Source of the DNA: Clostridia bacterium
GTDB lineage: Bacteria; Bacillota; Peptococcia; DRI-13; SM3-B62
Assembly: GCA_018432615.1 (NCBI GenBank)
Contig: JAHDSQ010000015.1
Span: 1 to 60,021 of the forward strand
Length of the DNA: 60,021 bases
Direction: 5' to 3'
Shown: positions 8,552 through 18,296 of the stretch, piece by piece
How positions within the stretch are numbered: position 1 is the stretch's first letter
Layout of the letters: the number at the start of each line of letters is the position of its first letter
Translations under genes and position numbers: made by a program
Notes under the pieces: generated by a model
Database searches by the model: none
Told to the model about the DNA's origin: nothing
What the model saw: the letters and a program-made list of their open reading frames with translations, nothing else

Positions 8552-9934
8552 TTAATATTCAATTTCGGGGACAACCATTTTTTCAGGTCTAACGTATTCG
8601 TCAAATTCCTCACCGGTTAACAAGCCTGATCCGATTGCCGCTTCCTTTAAAGTAGTACCTTCTGTATGGGCTTTTTTTGCGATCCTGGCCGCATTATCAT
8701 AACCGATATATGGACTTAACGCTGTCACAAGCATCAAGGAATTGTTCAGGTTCTCCTCAATTCTTTTCTTATTCGGTTGAAGACCAACGGCACAGTTCTT
8801 ATTAAATGACTCTATCACATCCGCCAAGAGCCGTACCGATTGCAGAAAATTATAGATACAAACAGGCATAAAGACATTTAACTGAAAATTACCCTGGCTT
8901 GCCGCTATGCCGACAGCAACATCATTCCCCATAACTTGACACGCCACCATCGTAACCGCTTCACACTGAGTAGGGTTGACTTTTCCCGGCATAATGGAAC
9001 TACCAGGTTCGTTAGCCGGTATTTCCAACTCTCCTATACCGCATCTGGGTCCGCTGGCCAGCCACCTGACATCATTGGCAATCTTCATCAAATCGGCCGC
9101 CAGAGCCTTTAAGGCACCATGGACAAAGACCAATTCGTCTTTACTGGTTAAGGAATGAAACTTATTTTCTGCTGTAATAAATTCTTGCCCGGTCAGCCTG
9201 GTTATTTCTTCCGCTGCCATTTCCCCAAATTCAGAAGGCGCATTTAGCCCCGTACCGACAGCCGTACCGCCCAGGGCTAACTCCTTTAGTTGCCTGACGC
9301 TCTCCCGAAGCATGGCTTCCGATTTCTCCATCATTCTGCGCCAAGCGCTGATTTCTTGTCCCAAAGTCAACGGCGTGGCATCCTGTAAATGTGTCCTGCC
9401 TGTCTTGACAATACTTTCAAACTCTATCTCCTGTAGAATAAAAGTGGCCCTTAACCCGCTAACCGCCGGAAATAGCCGCTCTTCTAAGGCCTTTACCGCC
9501 GCAATATGCATCGCGGTGGGAAAGGTATCGTTAGAGCTTTGGGACATATTGACATGGTCGTTCGGATGAATCGTCTTTTCCCCCAAGATCTGATTAGCAC
9601 GATTGGCTATTACCTCGTTGAGATTCATGTTTGATTGTGTTCCGCTACCCGTCTGCCAAACAACCAGCGGAAAGCTATCATCAAACTTCCCCGCCAGTAT
9701 TTCATCGCAAGCTGAAACAATGGCTCCCGTTTTCTTATCGTCAAGCCTACCCAGTCGGTTATTGGTAATTGCCGCCGCCTTCTTCAAAATGGCAAAAGCC
9801 TCTATTATTTCCAGCGGCATTTTTTCTGTACCTATTTTGAAATTTTCAAGACTTCTTTGGGTTTGAGCCGCCCATAGTTTGTCCTCCGGCACCTTCACCT
9901 CTCCCAATGAATCCTTCTCAATTCGGTATCCCAT
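8552..9934 (-). CDS. fumC: Fumarate hydratase, class II
   Basis: 460 residues, the usual length for the iron-independent homotetrameric fumarase. Interconverts fumarate and malate. Signatures: [52 protein letters not shown] with the catalytic His, and the fumarase/aspartase loop [15 protein letters not shown]. First gene of a probable operon with malic enzyme (about 40 bp apart) and possibly the AbrB-family protein. Confidence 0.97.
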   Translation of the reverse strand: MGYRIEKDSLGEVKVPEDKLWAAQTQRSLENFKIGTEKMPLEIIEAFAILKKAAAITNNRLGRLDDKKTGAIVSACDEILAGKFDDSFPLVVWQTGSGTQSNMNLNEVIANRANQILGEKTIHPNDHVNMSQSSNDTFPTAMHIAAVKALEERLFPAVSGLRATFILQEIEFESIVKTGRTHLQDATPLTLGQEISAWRRMMEKSEAMLRESVRQLKELALGGTAVGTGLNAPSEFGEMAAEEITRLTGQEFITAENKFHSLTSKDELVFVHGALKALAADLMKIANDVRWLASGPRCGIGELEIPANEPGSSIMPGKVNPTQCEAVTMVACQVMGNDVAVGIAASQGNFQLNVFMPVCIYNFLQSVRLLADVIESFNKNCAVGLQPNKKRIEENLNNSLMLVTALSPYIGYDNAARIAKKAHTEGTTLKEAAIGSGLLTGEEFDEYVRPEKMVVPEIEY

Positions 9935-10000
9935 TTTTACCTCTCCCCCGCCTGTTCATCTCATTAACCAACTCTAAGACTCCCACTGATGGGACTCGCT

Positions 10001-10930
10001 TCATTTCAAAAAGCCCTGCAAAATAGTTTCTTCGGCCTCTCTGGCCGAGAGACCCAGTGTCATCAATTTGATTATCTGCTCACCGGCTATTTTACCGATA
10101 GCCGCTTCGTGTACAAGCTGTGCATCCTCATGGTGCGCAGCAATTTCCGGGATAGACCTGACGACAGCCTCACCCATGATAATCGAATCACATTCCACAT
10201 GTCCCCGACACTTATTCTTTCCAATGACCCGGGGGTAAAAAACCTGTCTGGAGTTGTCCTGGGCTACTGTGCGGGATAACAACTGTACAGTGGAGTTTTC
10301 ACCCAAAAGCTCAACTGTGACATTTGATTCGGCAAACTGTTTGCCATGAGTCAGCAATCTCTCAGTAATAACAAGATGGGCATTTTTGTACACCTTCGCC
10401 TGAGTGTCCCTCTTAGTAGAATCAACACCCCGTATCTGCACCATCTCTAACTCCGCAGTGGCACCTTCTTCGATAATCAGATCGGTCATTGGATTAAGTA
10501 TCCGTTCCCCAGTGCCCTCTCCCTCACCGTAATGCTTTTCCACATAGCGCAGACGTGCACCCTTTCTGACAATAAAATTATGGATTCCGTCATGCTGGGT
10601 TTTTTCCCCTCCCGGATTATGAATGCCACAGCCCGCGACAATAACGACATCAGCATTTTCACCGATGTCAAAGGTATTATAAACCATGTCATCAATTCCT
10701 GTTGCCGTAATCACAACAGGGACATGAACACTTTCTCCCTTGGTTCCCGGTTTGACAATAACGTCAATACCCGGCTTGTCCTTTTTCGGCCTTATTTCAA
10801 TGTTAGCGGTCGAACTAACTTGGGCGCTTTCCCCATCCTTTCGCAAGCTGAAAGCACCCTGAGGAATATCATGTAATCCTGTTATTTCTTTCAGCATTCT
10901 TTTTTCGATGCTATCTATCAACGTTTTCAA
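10001..10930 (-). CDS. SufB/SufD-like Fe-S scaffold protein (minimal SUF type)
   Basis: 309 residues, much shorter than SufB (about 470). It keeps the beta-helix core and the C-terminal helices of SufB/SufD: GCGIHNPGG, NKCRGHVECDSIIMGEA, HHEDAQLVHEAAIGKIAGEQ, LGLSAREAEETILQGF. It overlaps the end of sufC by 20 bases, so the pair is coupled. No sufD, sufS or sufU lies nearby. This two-gene layout matches the reduced SUF-like (SMS) systems of anaerobes, in which a SufB homodimer with SufC builds Fe-S clusters. The Cys in CRGHVEC is a candidate functional residue. Confidence 0.88.
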   Translation of the reverse strand: MKTLIDSIEKRMLKEITGLHDIPQGAFSLRKDGESAQVSSTANIEIRPKKDKPGIDVIVKPGTKGESVHVPVVITATGIDDMVYNTFDIGENADVVIVAGCGIHNPGGEKTQHDGIHNFIVRKGARLRYVEKHYGEGEGTGERILNPMTDLIIEEGATAELEMVQIRGVDSTKRDTQAKVYKNAHLVITERLLTHGKQFAESNVTVELLGENSTVQLLSRTVAQDNSRQVFYPRVIGKNKCRGHVECDSIIMGEAVVRSIPEIAAHHEDAQLVHEAAIGKIAGEQIIKLMTLGLSAREAEETILQGFLK

Positions 10931-11657
10931 TCCTTTCCAGACAGTTTTTAGTATAGTTGCAGTCCCTGTATATATTGGGCAGTATGATATCCTTGTCCCC
11001 CTTTTGTTGAATCTGACCGTCCGCCACCAAGATTATTTCATCGGCCATTTCCATTATCCTTTCCTGGTGGGATATGATAACGATAGTGGTTTTTGACCTT
11101 TCATGCATCCTTCTGAATGTTTCTGTCAGCTTACTGAAACTCCAGAGGTCTATCCCTGCCTCGGGCTCGTCAAATATAGCAATGTCCAGTTTTCTGTTCA
11201 TTAAAGTGGCAATTTCTATCCTTTTTAGCTCTCCCCCCGACAAGCTACTGCTAACTTCCCTGTCTATATAACTCTTCGGACACAGTCCGACGTCAAAGAG
11301 GAAATTACAGCCTCTGCCTCTTTTCGACTCCCCGGCAGAAAGATATAAGAGTTCGCCGACGGTTATTCCTTTAAAACGCGGCGGCTGTTGAAAAGCGAAC
11401 CCAATCCCCATTCTGGCCCTTTCGGTTACATCTGAGGTTGTGATATCCTTGCCATTAAAGAGAATTTTGCCGCTTGTCACCGGATATATACCCATGATAA
11501 TCTTAGCCAAAGAAGATTTTCCCCCGCCATTAGGTCCGGTAATAACATAAAACTTTCCATCTTCCAGAGTAAGATTGATATCCCTTAAGATGGTAGTTGT
11601 TTCCCCTTCTTCTTCCACCGTATATGTTGCATTTTTTACTTCAAGCATTTTTTTCAC
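10911..11657 (-). CDS. sufC: SufC-like ABC ATPase for Fe-S cluster assembly
   Basis: 248 residues, cytosolic ABC ATPase. Walker A GPNGGGKSS, signature SSSLSGGELKRIEIA, Walker B LDIAIFDEPEAGIDLW with the SufC-specific wording, and the H-loop VIISHQERI. Supplies the energy for the SufB-like scaffold encoded next, with which it overlaps. ATG with a conventional upstream purine stretch. Confidence 0.93.
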   Translation of the reverse strand: MKKMLEVKNATYTVEEEGETTTILRDINLTLEDGKFYVITGPNGGGKSSLAKIIMGIYPVTSGKILFNGKDITTSDVTERARMGIGFAFQQPPRFKGITVGELLYLSAGESKRGRGCNFLFDVGLCPKSYIDREVSSSLSGGELKRIEIATLMNRKLDIAIFDEPEAGIDLWSFSKLTETFRRMHERSKTTIVIISHQERIMEMADEIILVADGQIQQKGDKDIILPNIYRDCNYTKNCLERIENVDR

Positions 11658-11683
11658 CCCTTATACCATTCTCCGCTTTTCTA

Positions 11684-12379
11684 CTATATTATCACAGCTA
11701 GCATAATACCCATAATTATTCCTAAGTTTGCCGCATGACTGTGAGTACCATGACTATGTGGTATCAATTCGTCACTGCATATATAAAGCATGGCTCCTGC
11801 CGCAAAGGCCAGGGACAAAGAAACCAGCATTTCAGATATGGCTACAATATTAACTCCGATTACGGTCCCTAATAACGTGGCTAACCCCGTCATGGTTGTA
11901 ATAAATATAATTCTTGTCTTTTGCATTTTCCCTATACTAAGGGGCATCGCCACGCTTAAACCTTCCGCAATATTATGAATACCTATAGACAATGCAGTAG
12001 CTATCCCAAGTTCCGCAGATACATAATGGCTAGTGCCGATGGCAATTCCCTCAGGAACATTATGAAAAGCGATTCCCAGCGCAATAAAAGAACCCATTTT
12101 CATATAAAGATCATGCTCCGTATCTGTTTTATAGATATGGGGCAAGGCCACATCAATCACCCACATAAAAAAGGCACCAAAAGCGAAACCTCCCAAACAG
12201 GAATAGAGTGAGCCCGTCTCTATACTCTCTGGGATCAAGCTCAAAGTGGATATCCCAATCATCACCCCGGAGGCAAAACCCAAAGACCAAGACATTAGCT
12301 TTTCCGTGGGGTTCTTCATCATTATAACGATCAAAGCCCCCAGCCCCGTAACAAGGCCGGAAACAAAACTCATTAGCAT
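11684..12379 (-). CDS. ZIP family metal transporter
   Basis: 231 residues with about eight membrane helices. The paired metal-site motifs HNVPEGIAIG and HNIAEGLSVAMPL, in helices IV and V, are diagnostic of ZIP (ZupT/GufA-like) transporters of zinc or other divalent cations. Lies just upstream of sufC on the same strand (26 bp), so it may share the Fe-S operon transcript. That would hint at iron or another metal, but specificity cannot be read from the sequence. Confidence 0.92.
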   Translation of the reverse strand: MLMSFVSGLVTGLGALIVIMMKNPTEKLMSWSLGFASGVMIGISTLSLIPESIETGSLYSCLGGFAFGAFFMWVIDVALPHIYKTDTEHDLYMKMGSFIALGIAFHNVPEGIAIGTSHYVSAELGIATALSIGIHNIAEGLSVAMPLSIGKMQKTRIIFITTMTGLATLLGTVIGVNIVAISEMLVSLSLAFAAGAMLYICSDELIPHSHGTHSHAANLGIIMGIMLAVII

Positions 12380-12588
12380 TATATTGATAAGATCACCCTC
12401 TTTTTCCTATTATTTTGTCTTGTCCACTAGTTCATTTTAATTTTATCTCCCATAAAAATCAAGCTATCCTGCTTAATAACCGGAAATTTTGTTATACTTA
12501 AAATAAATATCCTTACAACTGAAAAGGACCTGTTTTTTCATACAGATCCTCCTCATTCGCTGTTAATGATATTTGCGATATTTGCGTA

Positions 12589-13077
12589 TTATTCTTGTTC
12601 ATCCGTTGAAGGTGTGACCCTCCTGCCAATCTCTTCTAACTCTTTCACAAATCCGGATACCGGTTTGCCGTCCGCAATATCCCGAGCAATGTTTTCCAAT
12701 CTGGTCACCGTATCGGCATCCGCCGTAACATGAACGTTTGTTATATCATCCTTTTCTGCTTTTACGATACTGGATACTTCTTCCTTGATGTTTTCTGTAA
12801 CTTCATCCTCCGTATCTGCTTTCATATCAACGCCCACCCAAGCCGTATTATTTGACAAAACCACTGTCGCGGAGTTGATTTCGTCCAGGTCCTCAATCTT
12901 TTCCGCCAACATCTCCGCCTCTCTGTTATCCTCGGCCATTCCTTCATCCTGCGGGGCAGGTTGATTCGGCTCAGGCTGAACCGTCTCCGGACGTTGCTGA
13001 ACATTACAAGCAGAAAACACAGCAAGTCCAAACAACAAAACAAAAATCAAAATAAGGGCACCGGATTTTTTATTCAT
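12589..13077 (-). CDS. YhcN/YlaJ-like sporulation lipoprotein
   Basis: 162 residues. Signal peptide ending with the lipobox FSAC (Cys24), a proline/glutamate-rich linker, then a domain with LAEKIEDLDEINSATVVLSN and AWVGVDMK typical of the YhcN/YlaJ family found in spores and forespore membranes. Ends in a short acidic tail. Single gene facing away from thymidylate kinase. Supports a spore-forming host. Confidence 0.82.
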   Translation of the reverse strand: MNKKSGALILIFVLLFGLAVFSACNVQQRPETVQPEPNQPAPQDEGMAEDNREAEMLAEKIEDLDEINSATVVLSNNTAWVGVDMKADTEDEVTENIKEEVSSIVKAEKDDITNVHVTADADTVTRLENIARDIADGKPVSGFVKELEEIGRRVTPSTDEQE

Positions 13078-13214
13078 CGGATAGTTATTCCTCCTTAATC
13101 GTTTAATTATTTTTCACTAATAGTATTAACCCTTGTTATTAAAATATGTACCCTTTTAGATAATAAAATTAATATGGTAAAATATTGCCTAGAACGAGAA
13201 AGGGCGTGAAAAAC

Positions 13215-13862
13215 TTGTCCCATAAAGGCAAATTTATTGTTCTGGAAGGTCTGGACGGTTCCGGAACCTCTACTCAACTGGATCTTCTTAAAACCTGGTT
13301 AATTGAAAAAGAACACGAATTTGGAAAAACCTATTTCTCTCAAGAACCAACGAATGGTCCGGTTGGCAGCTTGATTCGACTGGCCTTGAGTAAAAGGTTA
13401 AAAGCTCTTGATGAAAGGGTCATGGCTTTGCTCTTTGCCGCCGACCGCTTAGACCATCTTTACTGTTCAGGCGATTTTGAACAAAGAGAAGGGATTAATA
13501 TGATGCTGGAGAAGGGCCTAAACGTGTTATCCGACAGGTACTACCTTTCTTCACTGGCCTATCAATCACTAAGCGTGGACCTGGAATGGTTAAAGCAAAT
13601 AAATAAATATGCCGTCAAGCCCGATTTAACCATTTTTCTCCATATACCGGTAGAAAAATCGCTGGAAAGACGGCATGGTTCCCGTATCCACGAGGAACTA
13701 TATGAGAACGAAAAAACTTTAACGGCCATCGCTCAAAAATATGAAATCTTAACGGCAGAACTTAAAACAGCCGGAGAAAACATCGTCACAATAAACGGCT
13801 GCCTTTCAAAAGCAGCCGTTTTCGAGGAAATAAAATCTGTAGTTTCAAGCATATTTTCATAA
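13215..13862 (+). CDS. tmk: Thymidylate kinase
   Basis: Phosphorylates dTMP to dTDP. P-loop FIVLEGLDGSGTSTQ near the N-terminus, the DR motif in SDRYYLSSLAYQ, and a lid-like region RRHGSRIHEELYE. 215 residues from the TTG at 13215, chosen because the protein then starts four residues before the family's first strand and GAGAAAGGG lies about 10 bases upstream. A longer frame from TTG 13185 has no ribosome-binding site. Convergent with htrA, stops two bases apart. Confidence 0.9.
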   Translation: MSHKGKFIVLEGLDGSGTSTQLDLLKTWLIEKEHEFGKTYFSQEPTNGPVGSLIRLALSKRLKALDERVMALLFAADRLDHLYCSGDFEQREGINMMLEKGLNVLSDRYYLSSLAYQSLSVDLEWLKQINKYAVKPDLTIFLHIPVEKSLERRHGSRIHEELYENEKTLTAIAQKYEILTAELKTAGENIVTINGCLSKAAVFEEIKSVVSSIFS

Positions 13863-13863
13863 A

Positions 13864-15033
13864 CTACCTTTCATCAATGGTCACACTGACGTAAACAGTA
13901 CCTCCCGAACGATGAACCAGCAGAACAACCTTTTGTCCGATTTCTGTTTCCCTGACCGCCTCTTGCAATTCCTCGGTGGTCTTAATCGTTTTATCATTAT
14001 ACTGCAGGATGATGTCACCCCTTCTCAGACCGGCTTTTTCCGCGGGAGAACCGCTTTGAACGTTGCTAATCAAAGCGCCTTCCGCTTTTTCTAACCCAAA
14101 ATACTGGGCAAGCTCCTCTGTGACCGGTTGAATAATGACGCCCAGCCAGGGCCGGATCACTTTACCTTCTGTCAATAACTGATCAAGTATCTGTTCAACG
14201 GTTGAACTGGGAATAGCAAAACCGATGCCCTGTGCGGAAGCATTCACAGCCGTATTGATGCCAACAACTTCACCGTTTAAGTTTAAAAGCGGACCTCCGC
14301 TGTTTCCCGGGTTAATAGAGGCATCTGTCTGGATAAGGTTTTTGTATTCCTGCCCTTCGATATTCACCGGCCTACCTGTCGCGCTGATGACACCTACGGT
14401 TACCGTGTGATCAAGGCCATAAGGATTACCAATGGCCACAACCCAACTGCCGGCACTGACATTGTCACTGTTGCCGAAATTGAGCATCGGCAGATCATTG
14501 CCCGCTTCAATCTTAATGACCGCCAGATCAAGTTCAGCATCGGAGCCTATCATTTTAGCAGTGTAGGGCTCCTGCCTACTAGAAAGATAGACCTTTATTT
14601 CTTTGGCATTTTCAACGACATGATTGTTCGTCAATATATAACCGTCTTTCGAAAAAATAAAACCTGACCCCATGCCTTGGGTGATTTGCGACCGCGGGTT
14701 TATTTGAAAGTCATCGCCAAAGAATTCCCGAAAAAAGGGATCGTCAAAGAACGGATTGGTACTGCCTCCCGCAACCTCGACTGTCGTCTCGATTTTCACC
14801 ACTGCCGGCCCCGCTTTTTTTACTATTTCCCGGATGGTATTTTCCCCGAACAAACCAGGCGCTGACCCTGTATCTTTTTCTTCTGCCGCTGTGCTCGCAT
14901 GAACCGGCTTAGGATTGCTCCAGGGAGCATCATATCCGTTTACCTCCATATATGCTCCTGTAATAAATACTCCTCCCAAAAATGCCAACAGAGTACATAC
15001 CACCAGCAGCCTGTTAATTAGTTTATTTTCCAT
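13864..15033 (-). CDS. HtrA/DegP-like serine protease (S1C) with PDZ domain
   Basis: 389 residues. N-terminal membrane anchor (about 7-29), low-complexity linker, trypsin-like domain with catalytic His in ILTNNHVVENA, Asp in DAELDLAVIKI and Ser in INPGNSGGPLLN, then one PDZ domain (GALISNVQSGSPAEKAGL, RGDIILQYN) to the end. Acts outside the membrane on misfolded proteins. GGGGGG before the ATG is its ribosome-binding site. A two-component operon on the same strand lies 48 bp upstream; CssRS-type control of htrA is known in Bacillus and is a reasonable inference here. Confidence 0.95.
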   Translation of the reverse strand: MENKLINRLLVVCTLLAFLGGVFITGAYMEVNGYDAPWSNPKPVHASTAAEEKDTGSAPGLFGENTIREIVKKAGPAVVKIETTVEVAGGSTNPFFDDPFFREFFGDDFQINPRSQITQGMGSGFIFSKDGYILTNNHVVENAKEIKVYLSSRQEPYTAKMIGSDAELDLAVIKIEAGNDLPMLNFGNSDNVSAGSWVVAIGNPYGLDHTVTVGVISATGRPVNIEGQEYKNLIQTDASINPGNSGGPLLNLNGEVVGINTAVNASAQGIGFAIPSSTVEQILDQLLTEGKVIRPWLGVIIQPVTEELAQYFGLEKAEGALISNVQSGSPAEKAGLRRGDIILQYNDKTIKTTEELQEAVRETEIGQKVVLLVHRSGGTVYVSVTIDER

Positions 15034-15081
15034 ACTGATCCCCCCTCGTAACTATTCTACTGCCAAGATACCACCCTTTCC

Positions 15082-16497
15082 TTAAAATAACCTGAGAATC
15101 GGAAGCTTAATTATAAAGTTCGTACCCTTCCCTTGTTCACTTTCCACCTTAATCTCTCCCTTATGCTCATCCACAATCCACTTGGCAATAGCTAATCCCA
15201 AACCCGTACCCTCCCCGCTTCTTGAGGTTTGGGCCCTATAAAACCTTTCGAAAATATGGGACTGTTCTGCCTGGCTTATACCCGGACCTTCATCGGCAAA
15301 TGATATTATTATCCATGCTTCCTCTCGTTCGACGGTCAACCTTACTTCCTTCTCCGCCGGGGTGTATTTAAAAGCGTTATCAAAAAACGCCAACATCATT
15401 TGCTTTAAATAATCTCCGTCTCCCTCAATTATGACCCCCTGTGCTCCCTCCGTATTAAACGTAAAGTTTTGTCCCTTCACCATAAAACGGGCTTGACGAA
15501 GAGCCTCCTCGAGCACCGAATAAAACTCAAGGGGCTTTAATTCCGGTTTGAAACCCGCATCGACCCTGGCCAGGAGAAGCAGTTCCCTGACCATGCGCGC
15601 CAGTCTTTTTGTTTCAGCCGAGACATCTTCCAGAGCCTCCGTTTCATCCTCAACGCGCTCTTTACTCATACTCAGCAAAAAATCTACGTTGCCCTGGATA
15701 GAAGTAAGCGGAGTCCGCAATTCATGAGAAGCATCGGCAACAAAGCGCCGCTGGGTTTCCAAAAGATCGGCCATTTTCTTATATGCCTCTTCCAAGCTTG
15801 CTAACATGTCATTGAAGGTAACCGTCAGCTCACCTAACTCATCTGCCGGTCCACTGTAACCTACCCTTCGCTCAAAGTTCCTTTCCTGCCCTATTTTACC
15901 GGCCTCCAAGGTTATACTCCTGATTGGGGCAAGAACCTTATTTGACATAAACCATCCTAAACCGAGGAAGAGTAAAATACCACCGCCTCCGCAAAACAAC
16001 AGTACAATCTTCAACCTATTCAGAGCCTCCGTTACCATACTCAACGGACGAGCCACCTGCAAAAAGCCCACAACACTACTATCCAACAAGATCGGCCTGA
16101 TAAGCATCCTAAGCTTTTCCCCGCCAACACTTACCGAAGTAAACCCTTTGTTTCCTTGCAAAATATCTTCCAGCGCTTCTTTCGGCACCGGTAGTTTGTA
16201 TCGACCAAGATTGTTGGATCTTACCGCCGCTTCACCCTCTCTGGTTATCACCTGAAAATATATATCGGGAGCTGCAAAGACCTCTACATCCGGCAGTACC
16301 ACCTGACGCAGAAAAAAGGGCAGCGAACCTACGACCTTGGTAGATTTAATGACTTCCTCCGCCTTGTTTTCTAGATTTCTTTCTATCTCTGCAGTCAATG
16401 AATACTCCAGTACCAAATAAACACTGCTTCCTATTAGAAGCAAAACCAGCAGCAAAACTGCTGTATACCATATGGTTAAACGCCAGCGTATCGGCAT
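15082..16497 (-). CDS. Sensor histidine kinase (HAMP/HisKA/HATPase)
   Basis: 471 residues. Membrane helix at about 10-30, extracytoplasmic region to about 160, second helix LLFCGGGGILLFLGLGWFM, HAMP, HisKA with the phospho-His in FVADASHELRTPLTSI, N box FFDNAFKYT, G boxes DEGPGI and GTGLGLAIAKWIV. Located 12 bp after the response regulator and before htrA. Envelope-stress sensing is inferred from that neighbourhood. Confidence 0.93.
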   Translation of the reverse strand: MPIRWRLTIWYTAVLLLVLLLIGSSVYLVLEYSLTAEIERNLENKAEEVIKSTKVVGSLPFFLRQVVLPDVEVFAAPDIYFQVITREGEAAVRSNNLGRYKLPVPKEALEDILQGNKGFTSVSVGGEKLRMLIRPILLDSSVVGFLQVARPLSMVTEALNRLKIVLLFCGGGGILLFLGLGWFMSNKVLAPIRSITLEAGKIGQERNFERRVGYSGPADELGELTVTFNDMLASLEEAYKKMADLLETQRRFVADASHELRTPLTSIQGNVDFLLSMSKERVEDETEALEDVSAETKRLARMVRELLLLARVDAGFKPELKPLEFYSVLEEALRQARFMVKGQNFTFNTEGAQGVIIEGDGDYLKQMMLAFFDNAFKYTPAEKEVRLTVEREEAWIIISFADEGPGISQAEQSHIFERFYRAQTSRSGEGTGLGLAIAKWIVDEHKGEIKVESEQGKGTNFIIKLPILRLF

Positions 16498-16509
16498 AAC
16501 GATTTCCCC

Positions 16510-17193
16510 CTATTCCTTCAGAACGTAACCGACTCCCCGTACGGTATGAATAACCCTATCTTCATTTTCCGCCTCAAGTTTATTGCGCAGATAACCAATA
16601 TATACTTCCAATACATTGGACTCTCCCTCATAATCGTAGCCCCAGACTAATTCCATTATTCTTTCCCTTGTTAAGACTTGGCGAGGGTGCTTTAAAAACA
16701 GGCAGAGCAAAGAAAACTCCTTAGCCGTCAGTTCTATTTCCCTCTCCCCGCGTTTTACTACAAATGTCTCGGCATTTACCATAATATCGCCAAACTTTAA
16801 GACCTTTTCAACATCCTTCTCAAAACGCCGCAGCAACGCACGCACCCTGGCTAATAACTCCTCCAAAGCAAAGGGTTTGACCAGGTAATCGTCAGCCCCG
16901 CAGTCCAAACCTTTGACCCTGTCCTTGACATCATCCTTGGCCGTGAGCATCAGGATAGGTATATCCTCCAGCCTTTTTAATTGTTCGCATACTTCATAAC
17001 CGTTCATTTCCGGCAGCATAATATCAAGGACAACCAACTGTGGCTTTACTTTCACAGTTAGTTCCCAGCCCTTTATGCCATCCTCGGCATCATAAACCTT
17101 ATATCCTTTGTACGAAAGGCTTCTTACCAACATCGCTCTTATTTTCGGATCATCATCGATTACGACAATTCTCTTTTCAACCAAAGAAAACAT
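16510..17193 (-). CDS. OmpR-family response regulator
   Basis: 227 residues: receiver with D13-D15, phosphorylation site D57 in LVVLDIMLPEMNG, Lys in YLVKPFALEEL, then a winged helix ending HTVRGVGYVLKE. First gene of the operon with the kinase. The ATG abuts GGGGAG with no spacer; the TTG three codons later, nine bases from GGGGAG, is an equally good start. Confidence 0.94.
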   Translation of the reverse strand: MFSLVEKRIVVIDDDPKIRAMLVRSLSYKGYKVYDAEDGIKGWELTVKVKPQLVVLDIMLPEMNGYEVCEQLKRLEDIPILMLTAKDDVKDRVKGLDCGADDYLVKPFALEELLARVRALLRRFEKDVEKVLKFGDIMVNAETFVVKRGEREIELTAKEFSLLCLFLKHPRQVLTRERIMELVWGYDYEGESNVLEVYIGYLRNKLEAENEDRVIHTVRGVGYVLKE

Positions 17194-17271
17194 CTCCCCG
17201 GTTAATGGTATTGTTTCTTCCCATGTTATTATAATATTATATCATTAGAAAAGACAGAAAGGATGATGGTT

Positions 17272-17967
17272 ATGTGCGGCCGTTTTACTACAACCATGGA
17301 TATCGATACAATAACCAAACACTTTAAAATAGACGTCATCGAGGGAGAATACTCTCCTTTATATAATGCCGCTCCCACCCAAAACATCCCGGTTGTTCGA
17401 GACATTCATCCCCGCAAACTTAGTTTTTTTCGCTGGGGCTTAATCCCCTCCTGGGCCAAGGACGAAAAAATAGGGTACGCTTTGATAAATGCCCGCTCTG
17501 AAACCGTGGCGGAAAAACCAAGCTTTCGCCAATCCTTTCTGAAAAAACGCTGTATCATTGTGGCAGACGGATTTTATGAATGGAAAAAAAGCGACCCGAA
17601 TAAGCGTTCATCAAGCACACAGCCATACAGAATAACACTCCGAGATAACACTCCCTTCGCCATGGCCGGCCTTTGGGAGGTGTGGATGACACCGGAAAAA
17701 CAGCCGCTTTTTACCTGCACCATCATCACCACAAATGCCAATTCCCTTCTTGCTCCCCTTCATAACCGTATGCCGGTAATTTTAAACACCCAGGCAATCG
17801 AAACCTGGCTTGACCCCTCTGTCTATGAACAATCGGTATTGGAGCCGCTGCTGCAACCATATCCTCCGGATTTAATGGATTATTACCCTGTCTCTTCGCT
17901 GGTCAACTCCCCTGTCCACAACTCTTCTCAGGTAATCCAACCGGTTGCCTTTCAACCTGATTTGTGA
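17272..17967 (+). CDS. SOS response-associated peptidase (YedK/HMCES family)
   Basis: 231 residues from the ATG that places Cys at position 2 (MCGRF). That Cys forms the covalent thiazolidine link with abasic sites in single-stranded DNA and must be exposed by Met removal, so the ATGs at 17263 and 17266 are rejected as functional starts. Other family marks: YNAAPTQNIPVV, WGLIPSWA, NARSETVAEKPSF, CIIVADGFYEW, and the catalytic His-containing PLHNRMPVIL. Stand-alone gene; no LexA box was assigned. Confidence 0.95.
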   Translation: MCGRFTTTMDIDTITKHFKIDVIEGEYSPLYNAAPTQNIPVVRDIHPRKLSFFRWGLIPSWAKDEKIGYALINARSETVAEKPSFRQSFLKKRCIIVADGFYEWKKSDPNKRSSSTQPYRITLRDNTPFAMAGLWEVWMTPEKQPLFTCTIITTNANSLLAPLHNRMPVILNTQAIETWLDPSVYEQSVLEPLLQPYPPDLMDYYPVSSLVNSPVHNSSQVIQPVAFQPDL

Positions 17968-18027
17968 TATAGTTTGTATAGGAATACCTATTAAAACTTC
18001 ATTATCATTACCTCATCTCTTTCCGAG

Positions 18028-18211
18028 GTGAGGTAGAGGTGCGGTGTTTATCAGTACCCCTTCTGAGTTGGGAGACGTTGAAGATGGGCGAAAGGAAATA
18101 CCGCCGAAGTCCGGCAAGCCCAACTTGCTGCGGCTGGGTCTGCATCGAACAGATGCAGGACTGTCACCGGCATCCCATATCTTTGTGGTTACCGGTGGAG
18201 CGCTATCTCAC
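18028..18211 (+). ncRNA. Lysine riboswitch (L box) aptamer
   Basis: The P1 stem is GTGAGGTAG (18028-18036) with CTATCTCAC (18203-18211). Inside are the conserved L-box blocks: AGAGGTGCG right after P1, an AGTA element in P2, GGCGAAAGG followed by CGCCGAAG, a GCTGGGT / CATCGA / ACTGTCACCGG stretch, and GGAGCGCTATCT at the 3' edge. Length is standard. Followed by a terminator, so control is transcriptional. Normal L-box logic is lysine-bound means off. Any long open frames across this region are artefacts of the RNA. Confidence 0.93.
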
Positions 18212-18237
18212 AGGGGAGGAGGGAATATTAGACTTCT

Positions 18238-18268
18238 AACCTCAGTGCTCCTGAGGTTTTTCGTTTTT
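18238..18268 (+). terminator. Riboswitch-controlled terminator
   Basis: AACCTCAG, loop TGCTC, CTGAGGTT, then a T-rich run. The left arm ACCTCA (18239-18244) is complementary to TGAGGT (18029-18034) in the 5' strand of P1. P1 and terminator can therefore form together (OFF), or an antiterminator can replace both (ON). Confidence 0.85.
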
Positions 18269-18296
18269 AAAGAGGATATGACAAGGAGGTTTTAAA

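Noticed and set aside
18044..18295. 83-codon open frame across the riboswitch
   Set aside because: It overlies the conserved L-box RNA and its terminator, and the product is not protein-like.
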